Counted from the stretch's first letter, positions 23,842 to 36,740 are shown. The stretch: DNA of 64,000 bases from Thereva unica (GCA_949987705.1 OX465282.1:12450501-12514500); one strand, 5' to 3'. The notes: a model not told the origin generated them from the letters alone. Program-made: numbers and translations.

Positions 23842-25679
23842 ATAGGTCAAACTGATCAAAATCGCATGACTCGTGCTGTGCATGTTGTTCAAATATTCGC
23901 AAATGTGTAGGTAGTAATAAACTGCTGTGCGAGTGCGATTAAGACTTGAAAGAAAAGAAGCACAACCGCATGCGATTTTTGGAGGGGTTATAAAGGTACG
24001 GGGGTATTGAAGGATGTGGTGATGAGCGCTGCCTTTGAACTCTTGGATGTTATAGGATATAGGAGCCCGGAAATACTCACTGCGAGAGATTAGTCGAGTT
24101 GTTCTATTAAGGGCCTAATACACTCAATCGAGCAATTATAGGGTATCGCGCGCCCGCGAATATTAAGAAAACTATCCAACCAAATGAAATAATTTAAATT
24201 AGGTATTTTTAAGAAAACATAAATCTAGCTATTCATGGTGGAAAATTTTAATATTTTTTATTAGTATATTAGTTATAATGGTTCAAAGTTCCGTACCTGC
24301 GCCCGGAAAATACTCCTATTTAGGTGGAAAAATTTTAAAATTTTTTTAATGTACGATAAACTTAAATCGATTATCTAGCTATTCATGGTGGAAAATTTTT
24401 GAATTTTAGCCTTCTTTCATGAGTAAATTATGTTTTAAAAATTGTCCACAAAATTTAAGAACGAAAATTCCCTAAAATTCTTCAGTTTTAATACATCAAA
24501 TTTCCGCTCCAAGCAAATCTCTGCGCTAGTTGTATTCTGTATAAAGCATTTGCGTAATCATACACGAGATGCGTTTGTATAAGTGAGAGCTTCTGCTTCG
24601 GCTTTTGCAGGGGAAATTTCAAACCTTTTTTGTTGCAGGCATGGATGGTGATCGTATTTTCGGGAAAAAATAAAATCTGAGGAAAAATCGGTTTGTTTGG
24701 CAAGAATTTTAATGACTTGCTTGATGGTGATTTCCTTGATTTGAGAATTTAGGGATTCTTGCCCGGTGGTCAGGTAGTGATCAATCGGTGTTTATTATCT
24801 TGGCTTTATGAAAAACCCAAGAAAATATTTTAATGGCAAATACTACCTTCATGTAATAATTAAGTTTTATGACATCCTTGTTTTTCGTTATTGTCTTTTT
24901 AGCCGTAACAACTTCCCGGAACTAGATTCGCAAAAAAGGTGTATCCCTTGCACAGGTATTTTACAACATGAGTGTAGATAAATTTTGCGTAAATTCATTT
25001 TTTATGGTTTTTATTATTTTTGTATGTAAATATGGGCTTTGCTGGACCTCTGGGTTAATTTGGTAGGAGGTCCGGAAATTCGGAAAGTCGGGGGTGTTTT
25101 TCAGATTTTTTAGTAAAGGGGGTGGGAGCCAAACAAAAAAAAACTAGTATCTAGCACTTGCTAAATTTCAAATCAGCAAAAGCAGCGATATCAAAATTTC
25201 ACATGAATGAAAAATTTAAATATCAAACAAAAAAGATCTATTCTCATATCCCATGACAGGAACAAGTTCGTAGAGTGCATTACTGCGACATTAATTCAAT
25301 TTCCATTCATAATTATCTAACACTGGCTTCAATTTCTAGCCGGCGACACCGCAGAAGAGATTTCTTGAAAGTCGCCAGAAAATTTACCTCGGGCACGCAC
25401 TCATAAAGTAAAGCCCAACAAGACATACGAATGCAGCCGAACCCCTTTATTGTGCAAAGATTTCCCCTCCGGCGGCCGTGTTGTGCACTGCAAGCAGTGC
25501 ACAACAGGTAATTTTGACTGTGTTAGGATGTTTTTGAGATTGGGTTAGTTTAATTTTGTGACTGTATTTTTTTTTAAGCTTCCCTTAATATTTTGTTGTT
25601 GGAACTGAATTTCATGTTGGACTTCGTCGCTGAGTGTATTAGGGCCTTAACAAACGAATTCATATCTTGTTGAGTGCGT
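23842..25679. other. gene-free AT-rich DNA with a short direct repeat
   Basis: No gene was recognised. A motif ATCTAGCTATTCATGGTGGA followed by AAATTTT occurs near 24223 and again near 24379, about 155 bp apart, hinting at a degenerate two-copy repeat. Confidence 0.4.
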
Positions 25680-26845
25680 GGAAGGGGGAGTTGCAGGTGG
25701 AGGGAATGAGACGAGTGGGCTAATCTGGTGTTGCGGGTATAAGATTGTCGTGGAGGCAGGAGAGCGTTTAACTCGGAGGAACAGTCACTACGATAGTAGC
25801 AATAAAATTTTGTCAGTGCTGCTACATTCCTACGATGGCTCAGGGGGTCGATGGTGGAGCAAGCGGTATCGTCATTTAATTAAGGGCCTTCTATGGAGTA
25901 TTGTACGGTGCGCGTTACTTCGTGAAGGGCAGTGTCCACTGATCTGCTTATACATTATGCATCTTGAGATGTAGACATTGGTACCTCTTTTCTGGAGTCA
26001 CGGACGGTGTTCTACTGTCTATAGCACTAAAGATGACAAGCTTATTGGCCTAATCTCGCACGATAATTTCCCGAGCGTCATTTTTTTTATGCGCACAAGT
26101 CCATCCTTCGTAGAAACAGCATGCAGCAGCCCAATTCTCCGCAATTTTAAGGCCTCCCGCAGTAGACAATTGTTACCCTGCGTGAGACTCTCGTTCACAT
26201 AAACTGGAGAGTCTTCAATGCCAGCTCGCATAGCGGAAATTTTAGTTTCCTATGAACTTTCAGGACGCACATGAAAGCATTAGCCTCACGTTGTACGAAG
26301 GCATCAACGAAGGCCGAGAGCTGGTGGTTAACTTAATTAGCTAGTTTTTGGACCGTTTTCAGGAGATTCTCTACAGAACAGGACAGGACATCACAAACCT
26401 CTCGACACGATTGGCGTCATCGAGGCGTAATTTCGTAGTGGCCAACAGTTTCCGATGGTTCTCCATGAAATCAATTATTTCAGAAGACTTTTTCCTGATA
26501 GTAGTAACAGTCAACTGCAACTCTTCAACATTAGTGCTGATTTTACTCATCTCTGGCTGGTGTTGTACTAAAGCAGCATGCAGCCCTTCAGTAAATCGCT
26601 GCTCAAGTGGAAGGCGTAGTTGGAGAGAACTAAATCCTTCCAGGTGTTAAGAGATACGCAGCCCCGTTTATTCGAATTTGCTGGCCATTTCACCCAGTTT
26701 AGCAATGAAACAGGATTCCAATACAGCCAGCAGCTCCGCAAGAGAGCTAACATCGACATTATTGTTGTCAACTCACAGAGGGAGACCGAGCACTTCTGAT
26801 TAACTTTTTTAGATTTCCACTTGCGTTTTTGTTCTTTTCGGACAT
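25680..26845 (-). mobile_element. Jockey-like LINE with ORF1 and an ORF2 tail
   Basis: On the minus strand an ORF1 starts at an ATG at 26845 (MSEKNKN), runs through a coiled-coil-like stretch (STNVEELQLTVTTIRKKSSE, with interrupting stops) and ends with VYVNESLTQGNNCLLREALK near 26190, the typical end of Jockey-clade ORF1. Most of ORF2 is deleted. The block at 25680-26010 resembles the C-terminal ORF2 region seen at 48.2-48.5 kb. It is therefore a 5'-complete but internally deleted copy, lying 3' of the Cep135 exons. Confidence 0.6.
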
Positions 26846-27206
26846 TTTTTTCTTTTTTTAGGTAGTTTTAAGGCAGGTGGAAATAGCAACAAGCGAGAAA
26901 CAAAGAGTGTAAAATTAATTAATTTCACTTGGAGTAAATTCGGATAGAATACGAAGCACTTAAAAACGTGTTATTTCCGAGAGCACATATCATGTAACTG
27001 AGTTTACTTTTTTTTGCCGACTATATTTTGATAAATATTAAAGAGCGCTACACACTACCGACTACTATATCGTTTCCACTTAAGCAGTGGCCAGTGAGTA
27101 TCGGTCTTTAAGTGTACACGAACGATGTACCGAAACCTAAAGAATGCTTTGATATGATTAATAAATATTACAAAAATAATATTCTTTCCAAAAAATTTGT
27201 ACTCAC

Positions 27207-30200
27207 TCTAATTTACTTTGTAGTTCCTGAACTGAACTTTCTAAGTCCTGCTTTTTCTTCTTAAGTGTTTTCAATTCAGCTTCTAATTTATACACTCTTT
27301 CAGTTTTATCATCTAAATCAGCCTATAATGAATACAAGAAGATAAATTTTAACTTTGAAACAACTAAAAATAAACAATAAATAAAATTTACCATAACTTT
27401 ATCCTTTTCATGTTCCAACGTTGAATTATTAGCCTTTAAAACAGCAATTTCATTACGCAGAGCAGAATTTTCATTTCTAGTACTCTCACGATTGGAATCT
27501 AGAGAGCATAGCCGTGATTCAGCATTTCGTAGATTTGTTTCAGCTGTAACAAGTTTAGTTTGATACTCAACAAGCGCCCTTTCGGTTTGTTCATGTAAAA
27601 TTCTTAAAATAATATAAAAATTTATAAATTCTTAAATTAGTAAACGAAAAAACAAATTAAAAACTAACTTTAACTGATTATAATTAGCATTTAACTTAGA
27701 ATTGTCACATTGTAATTCTAATATTCTCTTCTTTAACTCTTCAGACTCTTCCTTCAGCAGCACTAAATGCGTTTGACCAGGTATTTGTGAACTTATAATT
27801 TCATGATTATCTTTCTTTAATTTTGATAGTTTTAAGTTTAATTCTTCAATTTCTTCTTCTAAACGACTTGTCGCCTTAATATGTGCTTCAGTGCAGCTTT
27901 GTAGCCTTTCACGTAATGTATCCCTTTCCTCCTTAACACGTTCTAGGTCTGATTTATAGATATCTCGTTCTCGTTCAGCACGTAAAATTGCTGCTTGAAC
28001 AGATGAGCTAGTTGAACTCAATGCTCCCCTATCTTGGGTACTGTAACGTGAAGTATTTTGTGCACGTAGCTGACATAATTCTGTACGAAGATTTCGAAGT
28101 TCTTCGTCCTTATCTCTTAGCTGAGTTTTGAGGCAACAAATTTCCTTAAATGAAATATTTATTATTAATGATTTTTAATCAATTTTGAATTATTAGTGAA
28201 ACTTACGGTGTTATTTCCAGTTTTTTCAACTAATCTTAGGTATTCTTTTTGGAAGAGATCTCTTTCGGATTTTAGTCGTATCAGAGCCTCGTCAACGTCC
28301 GCAGTATTGTTTGCTTTATGACTTTTTTCAGCATTTTCTTAAAATACTATAATAATTAACAACATTTTTACTATTTTATTTATTATTTTACCTTTTTCAT
28401 GGCACAATAGTTTAGTTTTTAATTTTATATTTTTCTTATGTAATCTGTCAACCTCATTCAATAATTCTCTTTCTAGAAACAAGAAACAAATATTATAAGT
28501 TATATATAATTTGGGGGAGCGAATGGCTAACAAAGACCTCGGAAGGTGGTGACACCCGATTTGCCACTTCTATTAAAATCCGAGTAGACAAACACCTAGC
28601 AGACTTGTTAGCAAGTCCTAATCCCACCACCCTAAAATCAAGATCATGGGACTTAGATGTCCCGATGCAGGGGAACATATCTGCCCAAACGGTGAGTCCT
28701 TCTTATATTCTGGGAGAAACTAGATTGAAAGCCGTAGGAGTGGCGTTGGCGTAATACTCACCAAAGAAGCCAGGTCCAGCCTCATTAGCTGGTCACCAGT
28801 TTCTGAGAGGATTATTACCGTACGCCTGCGTACCAGACTAAGAAGTACTACGGTAGTCCAATGCTATACTCCAATTGAAGACGCAGAAGATGACATCAAA
28901 GACGAGTTCTATATGTGATTGAATGAGGTTTTTCGCTCTATCCCAAGGGGAGACATCATTGTATTAATGGGTGACTTAAACGTACAGATCGGCTGTAACA
29001 ACACCGACCTTAAACAAACAATTGGAAATCAAGGCCTAAGCCACTCGGCTCTCGCTCCCGACCGGGTCGGTCGCTTCCTCCTGCGACTGGCCCCCCATAT
29101 ATAATCAGTGCTCGACTGATTAACAGTGTTCCAATATAACGGTGTTTTTCTGAGTCTTTACGAAGCCATCGTGTTTCATTTTTAAACTCGTGTAATCTTT
29201 GATTTCTTCCGTGGAAATCTAATTTAATTCCAGTTCGGTACCCAACAAGACATGTGTTTTTTATAAAACTAATCTTAGTTTTCGTTTTGCATAAGTTTGT
29301 GTTCTCCGCATAGTATCGTTAAATGGTCAGCAGTTAGAATACTTTAATTAATGATAATTTGTGACAATTCCTTAGACTTAATTATATGGATCAAAGAGAT
29401 TTTTTAAGAATATAAAATGCAGCATGGTTTTACACAGCGATCCGCTAAAATTCAGGGTGAAGCATCATCAACCGTTAACAGTTTTCAACAATGGACGAAA
29501 TGGACGAGTGCACTCACATGATCTCAGTATCCGTAATCTGTGCACAATTCTAAATTAGGACCTACTTTTCGAGCATGGCTTTCTTATCCACCTAATTTTA
29601 AATCTTATCAGTGACTCTATATTCAATGGCTAGTTCAAATTTGAGCATCTGGCGCGCGGTTTTTTGGAGGGAGAAAATTGCGTGCCCCATGCCCTTTATG
29701 CATGATGGAATAATATCACCAGACCAGGAAATTTTGATGTACTGAATTTGTGTGCAGCCAGTTTTACATCGCTTGAGTAATCGGTATCTTGGAGCAAATT
29801 ATAATGATCAAAGGAGATTGAAAAGAGAAGGGTGGATACTGATAACTCGTGGTTAGTTGAGGGGAGACAACTTAGCCACAGCAGCTGGGGGGACACACAT
29901 TCAGCTATTATAGTTATGATATTTGAAATACCACTAATGTTTTTGTTTTTTTTTTCTGCAATTTCTGGTTACATTTTGGTTTGGCAAGTTGGTGTTTGAA
30001 GGATTCTACAACGAGTCAACCGGTGTTCCAGCAACCTTCTGGCAGCACGTGAAAGGGGACATGATGCTGTATAGGGGCTTATGCAGAAAAACTCACCGAC
30101 ATGCATTCTTTGACAATTGACTGACTGGTCATACATTAAGATATTTTGATTGGACCTTCTTTGCGTAGTTTGGAGTCTACATTACCGGACGTACCCAATT

Positions 30201-31986
30201 TGACACTTAAGATGACAGCTTTATTCATCAGTCCAGCTTTGTCTACTTTGATGTGACATTTTTCACATCTCCTAACAGAGACGCCTGCCACGTTGTTCTG
30301 GCCCAAACTAGGACGCGTCATTCAGCCTTATATCAACGAAAGATAATTATTTTAATTTTATCCCAGTAATTTGGTCTATATAGCTGCGAGGCTGGACCAG
30401 TAAGCAACCCTGTGGTCAGGGTTCGCTAGCTTTATGCTAGTAAATTAATTAAACAACAACAAGGCCTAAGCCAAGTTACCAATAACAATGGTGAGCTTTT
30501 CGTTGACTTTTGTAGTTCCCTCTTACTCATGGTAGGTGGAACTTACTTTTGCCACAAGAAGATACACAAAGAGACCTGGATATCGCCCGATAGTAGAACG
30601 AGAAATCAGGTACATTACGTGGCCGTCAGCCGCAGATGGAGAGCTATTCTAGAGGATGTCAGGAGCTTCAGGGGAGCAGATATTGGAAGCGACCACCATT
30701 TGATAATTAGCCACTATTCGCCTCAAAATCGCCGCAGAAACGTTCAGAAACGTTCAACGCGATGCTATAAACCGTAAACGGTATAACGTAGACCTTCTAC
30801 GGGAGAACGTAAAAAGCGAGAATTTGGTGAAAACCTGCAACAAATATTAAACCAGCAAATCGTTTCTGACGACACAAATATTGAATTGCGGAAACGAGCA
30901 TCGGTTATGTCCAAAGAAACAAGCAACACTGGATCTCGGACACAACCAAAAGCAAAAAATAGAACGCAAAAGGGTCCTTAAAAATAACGTAACTCTACAA
31001 GCGACCCGGAAAGACGTCACCAACTAGAACGGGAATACTCCCAATCACATCGGGAGGTAAAGAGAAATGTCCGGCGTGATAAGAGGCAGCAGATAAATGA
31101 ACTCGCAGAAAAAGCGGAAAACGCGGCAAACACAGGCAACAGTAAAGATTACTAAACAGCTCTCGGGAAAGCACTCTACTAAAAAACATGCCATTAAGAT
31201 TGCAGATAGAAGGCGGCTGTGTAGCAACGAGGAGCAACTCCAAAGATGAAGAGATTACTTCTTCGCCGCCCTGAAACAATGCACAGCCGATAAGAATCAC
31301 CACCCGGGTCCCATCCAAGACAGAAATAGTAACCGCAATTCATGCGATGGTCAATGGTAAAGCAGCTGGAAAAGATGTTATCCCGCCAGAATTTTTGAAA
31401 GCCGATTCAAGCTTCATAGCAGATGCCAAACTGGGAGATCATTGTCAGAGCTGAGAGCTGTCGCGCAAAACAGCGTCCGCTGGAGGGCAAGATACAATTT
31501 CATAAAAAAAGATATTACAGTTAACTTACCTCTCAAAACCAACTCATTAATCCTTTCATTCAGCCTACGCTTTTCCTCAGAAGATCCATCATGAGAAAAC
31601 TCACGTTTATTTTCACAATATTTTCCATGACGATTTTGCTTCATAAACTCCTTTTTAAGACATTGAATTTCTAATTCTTTTTTAGCAATCTCTTTATTAG
31701 CTTCATCTTCGACATGCAATGCTGTTTCCTTCAATGTACTCAAATCTTGTTCTAATTTCTTGTTGATTTCGGCTAATTGAACTGCACGCTGTTTTGCTTC
31801 ATGCATGGCATCTTGAATATCACGTAAATTTCGTAAATATTCAGCCTTCTCTCTTTGTAATTGTTCAACATCTTCAGATAGTGTACCGACATTTTTGTAG
31901 CAGCAATCTTTGGCTAAGGCACTTGCTGGACGACCACCAACTAGAAGATCTGATAGACGGCGAATTTCTCGGTCACGATCTTCCAC
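27207..31986 (-). CDS. Cep135: CEP135/Bld10 centriolar coiled-coil protein, internal exons
   Basis: Six minus-strand exons join in phase: 31986-31530, 28472-28392, 28337-28207, 28144-27669, 27602-27392 and 27322-27207, all with AG/GT borders, encoding about 490 residues. The translation is almost wholly heptad-rich coiled coil. The start DRDREIRRLSDLLVGGRP, then EDVEQLQREKAEYLRNLRD, and RAERERDIYKSDLERVKEER later follow the order of the middle of CEP135, roughly residues 230-720 of the vertebrate protein from memory. CEP135/Bld10 links the centriole cartwheel to microtubule triplets and is needed for centriole stability and sperm axonemes. The N-terminal third and C-terminal third were not found in the window. 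No stops interrupt the exons. The long intron 31529-28473 holds a decayed RTE element in the opposite orientation. Another coiled-coil protein is possible but less likely. Confidence 0.78.
28508..31490 (+). mobile_element. decayed RTE-like LINE copy in a Cep135 intron
   Basis: This is a plus-strand relative of the intact element at 60-63.3 kb. It begins with the same leader words (GGCTAACAAAGACCTCGGAA) and follows the endonuclease region (NEVFRSIPRGDIIVLMGDLN, KKIHKETW). A deletion near 28642 removes the 5' part of the ORF, including its start codon, and a second one near 31430 removes almost the whole RT core, jumping to the final codons (SLRAVAQNSVRW-like). Stops and frameshifts are frequent. 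A 1.4-kb foreign block interrupts it at 29044-30460. Confidence 0.85.
29044..30460 (+). mobile_element. 1.4-kb insertion flanked by a 13-bp duplication
   Basis: AAGGCCTAAGCCA stands at 29031-29043 and again at 30461-30473, and in the intact RTE copy this place has one uninterrupted counterpart. The insert starts CTCGGCTCTCGCTCCCGACC and ends AATTAATTAAACAACAAC, an A-rich tail, so a non-LTR retrotransposon or SINE-like insertion in plus orientation is likely. Its interior has only short minus-strand ORFs of unknown kind. Orientation is inferred from the tail only. Confidence 0.75.
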
Positions 31987-32050
31987 CTATCGAAAGATAT
32001 ATAAATAATGATACATACAATAATGTTATATAAAATAGGGAATGTATTTT

Positions 32051-32340
32051 TCAATAATGTAAGGTAATCTTTCGGCAGACATAAAACAGCGAAAGAAGAA
32101 AGCAATAGTTTAATAAATAATGTAAGAGAAGCATTGAAACACGAAACAAGGCAAGGAGAAGTGTATTTAATAGAAAGGATAAGAGCAAATCATGAGAAGT
32201 TCGTAGCAGGTCCAAGAGGTACGAAATTGAAAAAAAAAGGATACGAAGGGAAGGTAGATAAGATATACAACAGAAATGTGAACCTGCCAGAAATAACAGA
32301 CCAATTACACTACTGATCACAGCTTACAAAATGTTCTAAT
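32051..32340 (+). mobile_element. LINE RT fragment
   Basis: An open 83-codon stretch is followed in another frame by NNRPITLLITAYKMF, matching the NYRPITLL..YKI motif at the start of non-LTR RT domains. The upstream ORF part (VREALKHETRQGEVYLIERI) would be the spacer before the RT. Too short to classify. Confidence 0.45.
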
Positions 32341-32430
32341 TTTAAACACTTCTACTTGAAGTTTGCTATTGAAAGGAAGTACATAGTGATATCTGTTTTC
32401 GTTACACTCAGCTCAATTTAATTCAAATCT

Positions 32431-32912
32431 GGGGCCAGTTCACGCAATTCGACACTCGACGTCGACATCGACGCTTTATGAAAACGACATTAATTTCTAC
32501 GACGTTGAATTTGGGTTCACGTAAGTCGACGTGTCGAATGTCGTTTTCCCAAAATAATTTATCCTAAAGGTATGCAAAATCCAATGAAACCGCTGCACTT
32601 TTCACATTATCCACAAGGGGGACAAGTTGCAAATAATACTAAAACTTCAATAATGTGAGTAATTAGATTAATTAATTAAACAAATTCATAATAATATTGG
32701 AAAATCTCAACTCTGAATTTATTTTTGTACATCTAACTCTTCTTGGAGTAGTTATAATTGTTATTTTTCAACTAATAGTTTTTCATTTTCTATTGCATTT
32801 TGCTCGTTCAGAACTGTAAAAAAGTTTTATGTAAAATTATTTCTGCTCTGCTCTAATTGGCACTACAACTCGTTTTTAATACAACAATAAATGAATTCGA
32901 CGCCAAATCTGA
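32431..32912. mobile_element. GGGGCCAGTTCACGC element, 3'-truncated copy
   Basis: It starts with GGGGCCAGTTCACGCAATTC then GACACTCGACGTCGAC, and tracks the longer copy at 33339 for several hundred bases, including a decayed minus-strand coiled-coil segment and the block AATTGGCACTACAACTCG. The right terminal repeat is missing. Confidence 0.7.
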
Positions 32913-33338
32913 TAAAATTTATGGCCAATTCATCTGTCTTCTCGCCCTGAACATTCCTGTGACCCGGTACCCATTAAGGCATGATCTTGTACTTCCTAGC
33001 CAAGATAGAAACCTACTTTTGACAGATTTCGTCATTTGGACTTTTATATATTGCCCCAAATGCCGCGATAGTCGTTTGGCTATTCGATAACAGAATTACA
33101 CTGGCTCGTGGCGTTGAACTCGTCTGTATCGCTAAGCCTGCTTGGAAGGTCATCAGCAGATTCGCCTGGAAGATACTGGTAGAGCTAGGTAGGCTGTAGT
33201 ACTTTTCTTGGGTTAGCAAAGGGGGCTCCAGAATCTACACACTTATCTACATACTTTTAAGCCATCTGTGTATCAAATTCTTGTCATACTGGAAGTTTTC
33301 CATTTGTCTCTCTAGTGGCGATCTGGACGTTCAAACCT

Positions 33339-34411
33339 GGGGCCAGTTCACGCAATTCGACACTCGACGTCGACATCGACACTTTATGAAAACGACATTA
33401 ATTTCTACGACGTTGAATTTGGGTTCATGTAAGTCGACGTGTCGAGTGTCGTTTTCGCAAAATGATTTCTCCTATGCAAAATCCAATGAAAGCGCTGCAC
33501 TTTTTACATTATCCACAAGCGGGAAGAGTTGCAAATAATATTAAAACTTCAATTATGTAATTAAATTAATTAATTAAACAAATTCATAATAATATTGGAA
33601 AATCTTAACTCTGAATTTATTTTTGTACATTGTAGTTTTTCTAACTCTTCTTGAAGTAGTTTTAATTTTTATTTTTCTACTAATAGTTTATCTTTTTCTA
33701 TTGTATTTTGCTCGTTCAGAACTGCAAAAAGTTTCATGTGAAATTATTTCTGCTCTTGCAATTCTTCAAGAATATTGTGTGCTTTCCAGAATGTTGAATT
33801 TTCTGCTCTTGCCTAATTGAAGTGTTACATATGTACTCTTGCAGTATCTGCTTACAACCTAGGCTTAGATGGAATATTTTCTTTCGTTTCCACCCTCAGA
33901 ATTTGAATCTTTTAATAAGCTAATCAAATTTGCTTTAACCGTATTTGATAAAATTTATGGTAAAGTTCTATTTATCAAGAAGAACATTCTGCATTATTGC
34001 TGTCAGGTTCATATGATCTCGCATGTAGGCGGCTTCCAAACCGGCTGTTGATATAACACTTTCTTCTATTGGCGTTATATGAAAAGCAACAAAAATCCAC
34101 AACCAGTCTTAGCAATTAAATTCATATTTGCCATTAATTTTTTTTATGTTATATTTAAAACCTCGCTATACCTAAAATATGTTTAATACAATAAATTGTA
34201 ATTTTTTTACTTTATTTGAATTTAATATTTCAGTTAATTGGCAATACAACTCGTTTTTAACATAAAAATAGCTGAATTCGGCGCCAAATCTGGCGTCGAG
34301 AAGATTAACGACACTTTTAAAACGACAAACATAAAACGTCGACTTGCGTGAGCCCAAAACGACATTTAACGCGTCGTTTTCAGTCGACGTCGAATTGCGT
34401 GAACTGGCCCC
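33339..34411. mobile_element. GGGGCCAGTTCACGC DNA transposon relic, 1.07 kb
   Basis: Terminal inverted repeats are GGGGCCAGTTCACGCAATTC at the left and GAATTGCGTGAACTGGCCCC at the right. Sub-terminal DNA is rich in GTCGAC palindromes. On the minus strand, 33810-33620 decodes with stops to RAENSTFWKAHNILEELQEQ, then NEQNTIEKDKLLVEK and KLKLLQEELEKLQ, resembling the coiled-coil tail of Myb/trihelix accessory proteins of PIF/Harbinger elements. That link is an inference. Target duplication not clear. Confidence 0.72.
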
Positions 34412-34779
34412 TGGCTTGAAGTTGAATTTTAAAGTCGCGTAGTCAGATAGCTTTTTTGCCATTGCCTTAGGTTTAGAGTTGAACATATTTTTTTGGCTAG
34501 AAGTTTTCCCCACGCTGAACTAAGGAGGCTCCATCGAATATTATTCCTACGATGATGTTTCCAAGCTTAAAAGTTAGCAGAGCCATAAACAGGTCCTCGA
34601 GTGTTTAAATATGGAGGGACCACACTACACCAAGCGTTTCATGAATTAATTTTGTAAGCATGAGAGCAGGAAGCGATGCTAGAAGACAGTAAAAACGCAT
34701 CCTCTGCCCGGTACATAAACACGAAAGCCAGACTACCTCAAAATTTGAGTCGAAGTCGATCACAATACTCAAGGATTTA

Positions 34780-36740
34780 TGTCGCTTTTAGTTTTTCAAG
34801 AACCTTAGCCAGAAATGGAAGAATACTGATAGGCCGAAAATCAGAGGATAAGCAGGAGATGGGCATTTGGGTATTGGTATAATTATAGCAAGCTGCCAAG
34901 ACGAGGGAAACTTAGATACTGTGAAGGAGTTGAAAATATTTGTTAAGACGAACAACAGACATGGAATGAGCATATTTAGAAACCTAGGCGAGATATTATC
35001 ACTATCAGTCGCTTTAGATTTAACAGAATTTAGGGCAGTGAGCACTTCGAGGGAGTCCACACAACGAAAGCTGAAACCATCAGATGAAGGAGTGAAGGGG
35101 GTATTGGTCGGGTCCGCTGAATGGTGAGATAAGAAAAGTTGGTTTAGGGTTTCAGGACAGGGGTCGTATTTGGTTTCTCGAGTCGATTGATCGACTCGAC
35201 AAAAAAAGCTTCTCGATTTTCTTTAAGTTTCATATTTGGTTTCACGACCAAATCGACAGCCAAACGCAGCCATACAAAACCATAAAATTGGGTGGTATTA
35301 CTTCAAGACAGCAAACCACGTATATTTAATTAAAATAGAAATTGTTAAAAGTTTATTGAATGCATAAATTGAGCTTTTTAATAATCGTCAAACGTCTTTA
35401 TCGACACATAAAGAGACGATATCGTGACGCCAAATGCCAATTTTTATTTATCGACAGACGACAATGTCGACTCGAGAAACCAAATACGGCCCCAGGTGTT
35501 CCAAAGATATTCCATACCGTTTTCTATAAGAGGAAGGATCAAGCTTACGAGCCTAAACTTTCTCTTTGCTTCGTTAATTTTATCTACAACTATGTTCCTA
35601 ATACGCTTATAAGATCTTTTAGCTGAATCACTGTTAACTTTTTGTGCCCAGTGGAAAAGAAACTCTCTTTCAACAAGCAGCGATTTAATTTCCGTAGTAA
35701 ACCAAGGTTTTGGCCTTGCTGGTAATGTTTTACTTCGCAGAGGTGCACTCATCAAACAGGTCAAGGAACATAGTAGGTCAAATGCAGAACGATCTTGTCA
35801 TCGACGTCAGTCATGGTAAAGATGTTAGCCCAAGGCAGACAAAGGCACCTTTCGTTCTCGGTCAATACTGGAGAAATCACGATAACTGAGAGTAACCGGG
35901 GAAGGAGAGTCAACACTAAAGCGATGAAAAACGAATAAGAAAGATATCGTGGGAGGAGATATTTGGTTTTGAGAGGTGATGGGGTTGATATCATTTGTGA
36001 GAAACACTTCGAGTAAGGAGGGTGCACTACAATTGAAATTGGTTGGGTGAACATTGGTAACATCTAGGCCTCAAGAGAATGAATAGTGTGAACAAAAGAA
36101 TTTTGAAGGGTAGATTTCTTTAATAGATTGACGTTGAAGTCACCATCTACCAGGATGTATTTATACGTATCGAATGAGTGCTCAAGAGCTTCGCTAAGTT
36201 CTTCAGAATTTATGTTGTTAAAGATGCCAGACGAAGAATAAGTGCAGACAAGAAGAAGTTTATCATAAGCACTAAAAATTTCAACACAGATAAGTTCAAT
36301 TCTTGGGAGATTAGAGAACCCAATGGTTTTAGATTTAAGGTGTTCTCGCAAATAAATGGCGACTCCTCCACCAACACGCTCCTGCCGATCGTTACGAAAT
36401 AACTTGTATCACTCAATGGAAAAGACAGAAGAGGGAATGGAATCGTTGAGTCAACTTTCACTGATGAAAAGCGCATGGACACCGGAATTTACTAAGAGCT
36501 CATTCATTCAACTCACCAATTTTGGGACGAATACTACGCGAATTTAATAGGCAAGCACTATGTTCCGAACTAAAAATTTTGAGCAGTGATTCCAGTGCTT
36601 CAATAGATGGACATTGTAGTTGGGAGGCACCTCGCACGATGACAAAACGACCATCCTTTTTATTCCTGATTGGTGTAGTAATCCAAGCTTGCAAAGTTTA
36701 AATATCTTTAGGCTGCGACAGCTATGGAGACCCAATATCT
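34780..36740 (-). mobile_element. CR1/Jockey-like LINE ORF2 fragment
   Basis: From high to low coordinates the minus strand shows LLNSRSIRPKIGELNE and ALFISESWL (endonuclease start), VGGGVAIYLREHLKS, YILVDGDFNVNLL, then the linker ARPKPWFTTEIKSLLVERE and the RT entry DSLEVLTALNSVKSKATDSD followed by FPSSWQLAIIIPIPK. Frames are broken by shifts. It is split at 35160-35493 by a MITE. The RT catalytic part is absent here; a fragment at 45.0-45.45 kb carries such a part but lies elsewhere. Confidence 0.75.
35160..35493. mobile_element. MITE with GGGGTCGTATTTGGTTTCTC ends
   Basis: The left end GGGGTCGTATTTGGTTTCTC and then GAGTCGA is the inverted partner of TCGACTCGAGAAACCAAATA then CGGCCCC at the right, one mismatch in about 27 bp. 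It splits the LINE linker region. Length 334 bp, no ORF. Confidence 0.87.

Noticed and set aside
32400..34420. 5' exons of Cep135 in the coiled-coil stretch at 33.6-33.8 kb
   Set aside because: The stretch has stops, is present twice, and lies inside a transposon with terminal inverted repeats.
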